Below the pieces are notes generated by a model, which worked only from the letters and a program-made list of their open reading frames with translations, had not been told where the DNA came from and ran no database searches. DNA of 27,053 bases from a virus, in IMG/VR virus record IMGVR_UViG_3300029263_000579, positions 1-27,053 of that record. One strand, 5' to 3'. A program made the position numbers and the translations under genes. The first letter of the stretch is position 1. Every line of letters starts with the position of its first letter. Positions 12,869 to 18,723 of this stretch are shown here, one piece after another.

Positions 12869-13184
12869 ATGACAAGTGAATAAGAAATAATGTGAGGGAG
12901 ACTAATTACCTCCCTTACGGGACTCGCATAACAATCCTCTACGAATGGGGATAGTGCAAACTCCAAATGGTTTAGCGACCTGTCCGTATGATGCAGAAAT
13001 GCTTGTATGAGATGATCCTTAGCGGGATGTGTGGAGTAGTGGAAGCAGATTACTACAGAAATTGTACGTTCGTGCTGCTTCCTTCAGGTATACAATAACC
13101 CTGAGTCCCATATTTTAACACCGCCAGCGGGAGATCCAAGATACGGAGGAGAGTCTTGTGAGCTCCCGTTGGCGGTTTTCTTTT
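12869..13184 (+). ncRNA. structured phage ncRNA, about 315 nt, class unknown
   Basis: No frame longer than a few codons follows the promoter, yet complementary segments nest into one fold. A 9-bp hairpin (12892-12900 with 12910-12918, one G-U) abuts a 7-bp closing stem GGGACTC/GAGTCCC (12919-12925 with 13103-13109). Inside the closing stem are three arms: GCAT/GTGC plus ATCCTC/GGGGAT (12926-12957), ACTCCA/TGGAGT (12960-12965 with 13032-13037), and an 8-bp GGAAGCAG/CTGCTTCC (13041-13048 with 13075-13082). A 13-bp terminator closes the unit. Arms do not cross, giving a four-way junction. It does not look like tmRNA, RNase P or a known phage RNA I can recall. Confidence 0.7.
13121..13184 (+). 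terminator. long-stem intrinsic terminator of the ncRNA
   Basis: CCGCCAGCGGGAG (13121-13133) pairs with CTCCCGTTGGCGG (13163-13175) over 13 bp with one G-U, followed by TTTTCTTTT. The 29-nt loop contains GGAGGAGAG, unusually large for a terminator. The ribosome site of the next gene begins right after the T run. Confidence 0.8.
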
Positions 13185-13196
13185 GAAAGGATATTT

Positions 13197-13355
13197 ATGG
13201 GTGGACAACACGGCGCCGGTAAAGGTGATAAATATAGAAAAGTAGATCTCGATAAGTATCGAGAAAATTATGAAAAGATCTTCGGATCCAAGAAAGGTAA
13301 AAAGAATGAACATTCAGATCGTAAGACTAAACAGCGGCGAAGAGGTAATCGCTGA
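13197..13355 (+). CDS. small basic GKGDKYR protein, 52 aa
   Basis: The start at 13197 follows a GAAAGGA ribosome site; a longer in-frame start at 13158 lies in the terminator stem and is rejected. The product MGGQHGAGKGDKYRKVDLDKYRENYEKIFG, with a lysine/arginine-rich tail, resembles a small protein of T4-like marine phages (typical form MGG-x-H-G-x-GKGD-x-YR). The function is unknown. It overlaps the next gene by 50 bases in another frame. Confidence 0.65.
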   Translation: MGGQHGAGKGDKYRKVDLDKYRENYEKIFGSKKGKKNEHSDRKTKQRRRGNR

Positions 13356-13638
13356 CGTGGGGAGTACGAAAGATGGTAGCGTACCTCGTAATCGACGCAC
13401 TGTAACCCTAAAGAAGCCCGCACTTATCCTTCCAACAGGACAGGGCAGCATTGGATTGATGCCTTGGATGCCCTACGTTGATATCTCAGATGGTATTACT
13501 ATCAAGGAAAGTTTCATTCCTTTTATGGTAAAGCCCCATGACGAACTTATCAACGAATATAATACTGCGTTTGGTAATGGTTTGGTAATTCCTACTAAGC
13601 AGTCTATTAGTGGACCTGCATTGACTCTAACTGAGTAA
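13306..13638 (+). CDS. LSm/Hfq-like small phage protein, 110 aa
   Basis: I start it at the ATG at 13306, behind an AAAGGTAAAAAG site. The segments NIQIVRLNSGEEVIADV (2-18), LKKPALILPTGQGSIGLMPWMPY, and then ELINEYNTAFGNGLVIP match a conserved T4-like cyanophage protein. Its first strand pair resembles the Sm fold (I-V-R-L-x-x-G-E-E-[VI]-I). Such proteins have been described as LSm-like; RNA binding is a plausible but unproven role. Lying just behind a structured RNA gene makes an RNA-related role attractive, though this is inference. Confidence 0.75.
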   Translation: MNIQIVRLNSGEEVIADVGSTKDGSVPRNRRTVTLKKPALILPTGQGSIGLMPWMPYVDISDGITIKESFIPFMVKPHDELINEYNTAFGNGLVIPTKQSISGPALTLTE

Positions 13639-13645
13639 ACCCTAG

Positions 13646-13719
<74 letters not shown>

Positions 13720-13726
13720 TATTTTT

Positions 13727-13799
<73 letters not shown>

Positions 13800-13806
13800 T
13801 TTAATT

Positions 13807-14172
13807 ATGAATAGTAAAACAATGACAAAGGTTATGGATACTGCTCTTCCCGTCTCTCTAGAAATACCGAGACCGAAAAAGCATGTTTCTATCATAGTTC
13901 GTAAGAATGAAATTGTTTCAATTGGAACGAACAAGTTCCGAACACACCCGATGGCGAAAAAGTACGGCTACCGATTTGATGAAGTACATTCTGAATTGGA
14001 TGCACTTCTTCGATATAAAGGGTCCAAAGATAATTTAACACTCTGCAATTTTAGATTTAATCGGTTTGGTGAAATGAGAAAAAGTAAACCTTGTCGTTTT
14101 TGTTTACCTTGGTCTATTGCACTATTCGACAAAATCTACTATACTACAGACTCTGACATAGAACTTCTCTGA
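13807..14172 (+). CDS. cytidine-deaminase-fold protein, 121 aa
   Basis: A zinc deaminase motif pair is visible. HSE (residues 61-63, in DEVHSELDALL) provides one zinc ligand and the proton-shuttle glutamate, and KPCRFC (94-99) is the P-C-x-x-C ligand pair, with the expected strand-helix pattern (VSIIVRKNEIVSIGTNKF before, ALFDKIYYTT after). This is the cytidine/deoxycytidylate deaminase superfamily. The protein is short, and the substrate-binding regions do not match T4 dCMP deaminase well enough to name it. It could act on free nucleotides, tRNA or DNA bases. Its only Shine-Dalgarno is GGGGGAG inside the 3' end of tRNA-Asn, so tRNA processing would remove it. Confidence 0.65.
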   Translation: MNSKTMTKVMDTALPVSLEIPRPKKHVSIIVRKNEIVSIGTNKFRTHPMAKKYGYRFDEVHSELDALLRYKGSKDNLTLCNFRFNRFGEMRKSKPCRFCLPWSIALFDKIYYTTDSDIELL

Positions 14173-14183
14173 AAGGAAACACA

Positions 14184-14318
14184 ATGGCTAAGAATTCTTC
14201 ACAATCTAAGCACGTTAATAACATGATGAAGGCAGGATCTCCCCGAAATTCAAAGGTGACTAAGGGTAACGCTCCTGCGAAAACTTCTCGTAGAGGTAAC
14301 GGTAAGAAGGTTCGATAA
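14184..14318 (+). CDS. 44-aa basic protein
   Basis: A GAAAGGA ribosome site precedes the ATG, and the gene ends six bases before tRNA-Leu. The peptide is very basic and low in complexity (MAKNSSQSKHVNNMMKAGSP, ending RRGNGKKVR), resembling small nucleic-acid-binding or ribosome-associated peptides. No family is recognised, but start signals and spacing are good. Confidence 0.55.
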   Translation: MAKNSSQSKHVNNMMKAGSPRNSKVTKGNAPAKTSRRGNGKKVR

Positions 14319-14324
14319 ACTAAA

Positions 14325-14409
14325 GCGGCTGTGGCGGAATTGGCAGACGCAACAGACTTAAAATCTGTCGAGGGTTTCCCTCATGTGGGTTCGAGTCCCA
14401 CCAGCCGTA
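14325..14409 (+). tRNA. tRNA-Leu (anticodon UAA)
   Basis: A class II tRNA. Acceptor strands GCGGCTG/CAGCCGT have a terminal G-U. The D arm contains TTGGCAGA. The anticodon stem ACAGA/TCTGT encloses loop CTTAAAA with anticodon TAA. A long variable arm GAGGG-TTT-CCCTC, T arm GTGGG-TTCGAGT-CCCAC and discriminator A follow. It reads UUA. Confidence 0.95.
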
Positions 14410-14416
14410 TTAGATA

Positions 14417-14424
14417 CATAAATA
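14417..14424 (+). promoter_or_regulatory. T4-late-type promoter candidate (CATAAATA)
   Basis: Seven of eight bases match the T4 late -10 box TATAAATA. There is no -35 box, as expected for late promoters, and it lies between tRNA-Leu and a structural-type gene with the ribosome site AGGGAG just downstream. gp33, the late co-activator, is encoded in this window. Confidence 0.5.
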
Positions 14425-14442
14425 GAATAAAGGGAGATCACT

Positions 14443-14895
14443 ATGACATCAGCAAAGCATGATATTAATGTGGATCGTGGATCATCTTTTAAACTATTTG
14501 TAGAGTATCAAACATTAGGATCAGTTGGGATTGATCTTAGTGGTTATACTGCCGATCTGCAAGTCCGTAGACATATCGATGCATCAGGAATTCTACTTCA
14601 TTTTTCGGGTAACACCTACGAAAGAGGACTGACTGGTGGCGGATCGACGGGTGAATATGTGGTTGGTGCGACATACGATGGAACTTCTGGATCTGGTGGT
14701 ATTTACCTCAACGCTGGTTCTACTGGAACCACCGCAGGAATAACTGGTGGTATATTCGTTCTTGCAGACCACACTACAATGAAGAATGCACCAAAGGGTA
14801 GACATTTCTATGATCTAGAATTAACTGCAACCGATGGAACTGTTTCTAGAATTGTCGAAGGGCGATTTAATGTTTCTTCGGATGTAACACGGTAA
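14443..14895 (+). CDS. putative virion structural protein (BppU-N-like start), 150 aa
   Basis: The N-terminus INVDRGSSFKLFVEYQ, then IDLSGYTADLQVRRHIDASG, has the pattern of small phage beta-sandwich proteins (RG-x-x-F...DL-x-GYTA-x-x-x-[VI]R). These occur in baseplate, receptor-binding or head-decoration proteins. The middle is Gly/Ser/Thr-rich (GGGSTGEYVV...GTSGSGGIYLN) and the C-terminus closes with HFYDLELTATDGTVSRIVEGRF. It is preceded by a late-type promoter and a strong ribosome site, fitting a virion component. The exact place in the particle is unknown. Confidence 0.65.
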   Translation: MTSAKHDINVDRGSSFKLFVEYQTLGSVGIDLSGYTADLQVRRHIDASGILLHFSGNTYERGLTGGGSTGEYVVGATYDGTSGSGGIYLNAGSTGTTAGITGGIFVLADHTTMKNAPKGRHFYDLELTATDGTVSRIVEGRFNVSSDVTR

Positions 14896-15134
14896 TGAAA
14901 AATAAAATCGTAATACATGATACGGATAATACACAGATGAAAACTAAACTTTCGTCTAGCACTACCAATAAAGTAAAAATCTACATCGAAGGTTTACATA
15001 ATGCCAATTTTACCCAGACTGGCTTAAAAATTAAACAACCAAAAACAGAAACTAGAAGTGTGACAATATTCGGCATTCCTGATGTTAAAATTGTTACAAA
15101 CACAGCAAGTACAAAAACGTTATTTACTAATTGA
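14895..15134 (+). CDS. hypothetical protein, 79 aa
   Basis: The ATG overlaps the upstream stop (TAATG). The protein is rich in K, T and N with short beta-like strands (KVKIYIEGL, SVTIFGIPDVKIV) and no membrane segment. Coupling to the structural-type gene suggests a virion accessory, but no family is recognised. Its TGA stop is embedded in the next -35 box. Confidence 0.6.
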   Translation: MKNKIVIHDTDNTQMKTKLSSSTTNKVKIYIEGLHNANFTQTGLKIKQPKTETRSVTIFGIPDVKIVTNTASTKTLFTN

Positions 15135-15159
15135 CAGTTCTCTTGAAGGTTTATATAAT
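15131..15159 (+). promoter_or_regulatory. consensus sigma70 promoter almost abutting a start codon
   Basis: Perfect TTGACA (15131-15136) and TATAAT (15154-15159) with a 17-bp spacer. The first base after the -10 box is the ATG of the next gene, and a second in-frame ATG lies at 15166, where transcription should begin. Any message from here would be leaderless or start inside the gene. Confidence 0.7.
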
Positions 15160-15447
15160 ATGAGCATGGAAAAAAATAAAAATCTAAATTGGATAGACTT
15201 CAAAGAAGACATCTGCTTTATCACTGGTAAGATTATGGGTAAGAATGATCTTGCTCGATTCACTTATGAGTTTGATGCATGGATCAGCGAAGAAGGACAG
15301 GAAGAAGTCGAGAAGTTGGCAACCTTCTCTCCTGAAGGGGCAACTCGCCTAGATGAAGCAGGAATTATTTACGCCGAGTGGTATGCACAAGATGCCGCGG
15401 CGGACGCAAATGATAACAATAATCAGTTTAGGAAGAACCACAAATGA
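15160..15447 (+). CDS. hypothetical acidic protein, about 95 aa
   Basis: Two in-frame ATGs, at 15160 and 15166, are possible starts. A GAAGG site upstream favours 15160 for long messages. The protein has the block LNWIDFKEDICFITGKIMGKNDLARFTYEFDAWISEEGQEEVEKL and an acidic, helical C-terminus (IIYAEWYAQDAAADAND). It is probably a soluble cytoplasmic protein. I do not recognise the family. Its stop overlaps the next ATG (ATGA). Confidence 0.65.
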   Translation: MSMEKNKNLNWIDFKEDICFITGKIMGKNDLARFTYEFDAWISEEGQEEVEKLATFSPEGATRLDEAGIIYAEWYAQDAAADANDNNNQFRKNHK

Positions 15448-15650
15448 ATACAGAATGGATGTCCGAAGTAACTTGGGATGGTAAAGAACTCATATTTGTA
15501 AGACAGCATTCTTGTTATGATCTAACTTCGAGTCACCTTAGAGATATAGCAGAGATTCGAATTAGACAATGTGATAATGAAAAGCAACACTGGCTCGATC
15601 TTCTTGCAAAAAGAGAAGATGCCCTTAAGGTGGAGAAACTTAATGTTTGA
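15444..15650 (+). CDS. hypothetical protein, 68 aa, paralogue of the gene at 3256
   Basis: It is coupled to the upstream gene by an ATGA overlap. It shares with the 70-aa product at 3256 the TWDG start, an IF strand, C-x-D-L, and the I-x-x-x-RI-x-[QE]CD-x-EK-x-x-WL-x-L core. The conserved cysteine and W-L pair suggest a small helical domain. No function is known. Having two copies in one window suggests an ancient duplication with both copies kept. Confidence 0.7.
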   Translation: MNTEWMSEVTWDGKELIFVRQHSCYDLTSSHLRDIAEIRIRQCDNEKQHWLDLLAKREDALKVEKLNV

Positions 15651-15897
15651 ACAGCAGTACGCAATGACTATGCTTTTGATGATGACTACACTGAATGCCT
15701 TTCTTGGTATTCTAATGATCGCAGGATTTATTCCGATTGAATACGGAATGTCGTTTGCTTTCTTCGTAATGTGTGGTATGATCTGGAAGTGCAAGGTGGA
15801 TCTCATGGGCAATGTTCGTCTGTGGGAGAATCCGAAGCAGTACCGTGATCGTATGGATACTAGAATTCTTCGAGGAAGATTCGAAGAAGAGAAGTGA
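15643..15897 (+). CDS. small two-pass membrane protein, 84 aa
   Basis: The start at 15643 is behind a GGAGAA site and overlaps the upstream stop by eight bases; the longer in-frame start at 15571 is inside the upstream gene. Two hydrophobic segments are visible (TMLLMMTTLNAFLGILMIAGF, about residues 9-29; GMSFAFFVMCGMIWKC, about 35-50). A charged cytoplasmic-type tail ends RGRFEEEK. The size and layout fit a holin or other phage inner-membrane protein, but there is no decisive motif. It is the last gene before the long-stem terminator. Confidence 0.55.
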   Translation: MFEQQYAMTMLLMMTTLNAFLGILMIAGFIPIEYGMSFAFFVMCGMIWKCKVDLMGNVRLWENPKQYRDRMDTRILRGRFEEEK

Positions 15898-15943
15898 TAC
15901 ATATGGTGTTCCCCTACAAGCGAAACCTGCAAGACTAAAAATC

Positions 15944-16037
15944 ACCTCGACTCAAATTGGCAGGCAGTGTTTTTGATAGCATTCCCAGCCTTCTCTCTGC
16001 GCCCCACCTTGAGGAAAATTTGAGTCGAGGTTTTTTT
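15944..16037 (+). terminator. long-stem, probably bidirectional terminator
   Basis: A perfect 15-bp inverted repeat pairs 15944-15958 with 16017-16031. The stem continues inward as GGC/GCC and GCAG/CTGC across a two-base bulge, leaving a 29-nt loop, and seven T follow. On the other strand the stem is followed by GATTTTT, so it may also stop the minus-strand virion operon. The 15898-16081 gap holds nothing else except a 14-bp palindrome, CATGAAATTTCATG, at 16055-16068. Confidence 0.8.
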
Positions 16038-16081
16038 ATATACATATTAGATGACATGAAATTTCATGAAAGGAAATGTAC

Positions 16082-16210
16082 ATGGAAAATTTAGATTTAA
16101 CCGATATTCTTGGGACTACTTTTTATACTCTGGTAATCTTCGGTCTAGGCGCATTATGCGGTAGAAAGATTTGGTATTGGGTACGAAAGTTCTTTCCTTG
16201 GAATAAGTGA
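16082..16210 (+). CDS. 42-aa single-pass membrane protein
   Basis: An AAAGGAAATG ribosome site precedes the ATG. The peptide has one transmembrane segment (TTFYTLVIFGLGALCG, about residues 12-27) followed by a basic aromatic tail (RKIWYWVRKFFPWNK), so the C-terminus should be cytoplasmic. Similar tiny proteins ending in a W-[IV]-[KR]...FPWNK tail occur, as I recall, in T4-like cyanophages. The role is unknown. It lies between a terminator and the convergent virion operon. Confidence 0.65.
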   Translation: MENLDLTDILGTTFYTLVIFGLGALCGRKIWYWVRKFFPWNK

Positions 16211-16230
16211 ATTCAGTTGGAAAGATTCGA

Positions 16231-18720
16231 CTAGTCTGGTCTTTCTTCGTAGCGTAATTTAATATTACTTGGAATATCACCGTCTATTACGATGGTGATA
16301 TTTCCGTCTACTTCCCCATCAGAAGTTATAGTGAAGTCGTTGATGCTTCCTGCCGATGAAGTAAATTCATCTCGGATATCATCCATATACTCAACATCTA
16401 AATCTCTATAACTTATAGGCACATACGTCGCGGTGTCTAAATTTAGACTAGGATTACTCCAGTCCGCTATCACCTTTTTAGAATTGAATTTTACTTCTAT
16501 TTCGTCGTTAGTTTCCCAATTGTTTAACCAACTGGTAGATTCATTGGTGTACACTGCTACTACGAAATTCTCTTTAGTATCTAGATCGGCACCATTAGAA
16601 TCTTTAGAGATACGCTTCATGAAAGAAGATGAGGGGAAGTTCTTAAATTCATTTTTTGTTTTATTTCTTACTCCGATACCATCGAATGTATCTTTCCATC
16701 TTTCCATCGAATGATTAGGGGTGGATCCACCCGACCCACTCATTCTTAAAATTTCATCAGTCTGACTGATATCAAAGAATATAGCATCAACTGGACTTCC
16801 CGAATTTACATAGTTGTTTACCATAAAACCTTGGTCGTTGTCTGTAAATTCACGGTATAGGGTTTCTCCCGAGTATGCTGGTATTACGATGTCTGTACAC
16901 GAAACTGAACCCGTAAAATCATAATCACCTAAACCTGATCTTGATCCTGCGTCGGATAGATTCAGGGTAAAGGTTATTGAATCTGGATTATTTTGCTCTT
17001 TTAATTGCCACCCATACCCATCAGGTTCTATGTAATATTTTGCGGAGACTCTATTCCAACTGGGATCGGTTACTCCATTTCCATCATAGTCACGATTGTC
17101 TGCCTCCCACCAGTTACCAGACTCCAGACTAGAGTCTGTTATGCTGTGACCTAATGTTATGTGATTACTTCCGAGATCGTTTTCCTCACTGAGATCTGCT
17201 GCATATAAGCATGGGGGTCTATGGACGCATGATAATGGATATTCAATTCCCCGTTGACCTTGAGAAATCGGACCAGACACAATATCATATTTCATATTAA
17301 AGAATGCTTTACCTTCTGCATCTGGAAATCCGTTGCCGGCTTGGTGGAATAATGATATTGATGCTCCGTTGAATTTAAATCTATTCAGGAATCTATATGC
17401 TTTTCTCCACGGAGTTACTCTCTTTTCTTTATCTGGGCCTTCTACTGTAACAAAAGTGGTACTCAATTCGATAGCATTAAAACCTGTTGCTTTAGGACCA
17501 TCCATTATCCCTGTGTGCCACTGTCCCCAGTTAGGTTGCCTTATCCCACCCAACCCAGCGAGGATAGAGTTTCCGTTGTCATCTCCGAAAAAATAATTCT
17601 TTGGATCGTTTTCTAAATCGCCAATCCATTGGTTGAGTGGTTGAACTCCGTTGTTCGAAAAATGATGATACCCAAAAGTACTATTGGATGTGTCAGTACT
17701 GAATTTAAATATTTTATTGGTAGCATCTCGATCCGGATCGGTTACATTAGATGTATTGTCCGGTGCTGGTATTCTATATCTAATTCTTAATTTCGGACGC
17801 ATGGATACGTTTTTAATATCGTAGTTTATTGGAGTTACGTCTTCGGAGAGAGGAGTGCCATCTACACTTATAACCTCAGTATGTCCTGATATAGATTCAT
17901 CTGGGTTAGTTAATTCGACGTATCTACCAACTTGAAAAATTCTGTCTGCATTTGATCCGGCAGGTTGTGAACCCGGCTTCTGGAGTTTTATATATTGACC
18001 TTCTTCGGCAAATTTACCAGTAGCAGTAGATGATACTAACCAATCTGATTCTATTTCATCTTCGGTAATTTGGTGTTCGAATGGTAACCATTGTATAGTA
18101 CCGCCTTCGACAAACGTGTTGTTAGTCGTGAAAGGGACATCGGTACTTAGTATTAATCGAAAATTACTTACTGTTATACTGTACTTATCAGAATCATCGA
18201 TAATTGTAAGTGGACCTGGGTCGTCTACGTCTACGAATGAAGTTTCGACAAAATATCTAGAGTTGCTGACATCTTGGTTTATACTACTTTCATCTAGGAT
18301 AGTACCGAAATCTAAATAATCAGTTATATTTCTTTCGAATAATCTTTGAAGAGAATCTTTATACAATTCGAATTTGGCTTGATCATCCGTATTTACCGGT
18401 GGTTTCATGATTTCAATTTGAATACTGTTATCATTAACTTTATACCTGAATATAGTGGTTGTGTCACTATATGTCGTCACATTTGACGTTAAATCATCAG
18501 GCCAAGTTTTTATAGAGGCTTCAATAGATGACGGTGGTAACTGTGTGTTTACCTTTGTCCCTAATTCAATATTAAACCCCAAGTTCACTTGGGCCGAAGT
18601 AGAGTGTAACAACTTAATCGCTGTTGGATATGTGTTACTATAATTTCGACTTGTGGCAGTTCCCCACGGATACCATTCACCGTAGTTTTCCGAATCATAA
18701 ACTTTATCAATCAGGGGCAT
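16231..18720 (-). CDS. large virion/fibre-type protein, 829 aa
   Basis: The gene starts three bases after the stop of the 756-aa gene, with an AGGATAT ribosome site, so the two form an operon. The protein is acidic, Asn/Ser/Thr/Asp-rich and beta-type throughout, with no signal peptide or coiled coil. It begins MPLIDKVYDSENYGEWYPWG. The middle contains a W-rich segment (NQWIGDLENDPKNYFFGDD, then GIRQPNWGQWHTGIMDG). The end is ITIVIDGDIPSNIKLRYEERP. Composition, length and operon position fit a virion protein such as a fibre, whisker or large head/tail decoration, but I cannot name a family. Confidence 0.7.
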   Translation of the reverse strand: MPLIDKVYDSENYGEWYPWGTATSRNYSNTYPTAIKLLHSTSAQVNLGFNIELGTKVNTQLPPSSIEASIKTWPDDLTSNVTTYSDTTTIFRYKVNDNSIQIEIMKPPVNTDDQAKFELYKDSLQRLFERNITDYLDFGTILDESSINQDVSNSRYFVETSFVDVDDPGPLTIIDDSDKYSITVSNFRLILSTDVPFTTNNTFVEGGTIQWLPFEHQITEDEIESDWLVSSTATGKFAEEGQYIKLQKPGSQPAGSNADRIFQVGRYVELTNPDESISGHTEVISVDGTPLSEDVTPINYDIKNVSMRPKLRIRYRIPAPDNTSNVTDPDRDATNKIFKFSTDTSNSTFGYHHFSNNGVQPLNQWIGDLENDPKNYFFGDDNGNSILAGLGGIRQPNWGQWHTGIMDGPKATGFNAIELSTTFVTVEGPDKEKRVTPWRKAYRFLNRFKFNGASISLFHQAGNGFPDAEGKAFFNMKYDIVSGPISQGQRGIEYPLSCVHRPPCLYAADLSEENDLGSNHITLGHSITDSSLESGNWWEADNRDYDGNGVTDPSWNRVSAKYYIEPDGYGWQLKEQNNPDSITFTLNLSDAGSRSGLGDYDFTGSVSCTDIVIPAYSGETLYREFTDNDQGFMVNNYVNSGSPVDAIFFDISQTDEILRMSGSGGSTPNHSMERWKDTFDGIGVRNKTKNEFKNFPSSSFMKRISKDSNGADLDTKENFVVAVYTNESTSWLNNWETNDEIEVKFNSKKVIADWSNPSLNLDTATYVPISYRDLDVEYMDDIRDEFTSSAGSINDFTITSDGEVDGNITIVIDGDIPSNIKLRYEERPD

Positions 18721-18723
18721 ATA

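Noticed and set aside
12869-12885. Four-codon ATG frame (MTSE) at the ncRNA 5' end as a leader peptide
   Set aside because: No ribosome site, and the ATG is at the very first bases of the transcript; too short to support.
12869-13184. Group I intron or tmRNA in the 12.9-13.2 kb gap
   Set aside because: The flanking genes are complete and unrelated, no tRNA-like acceptor ends or tag frame were found, and the unit has its own promoter and terminator.
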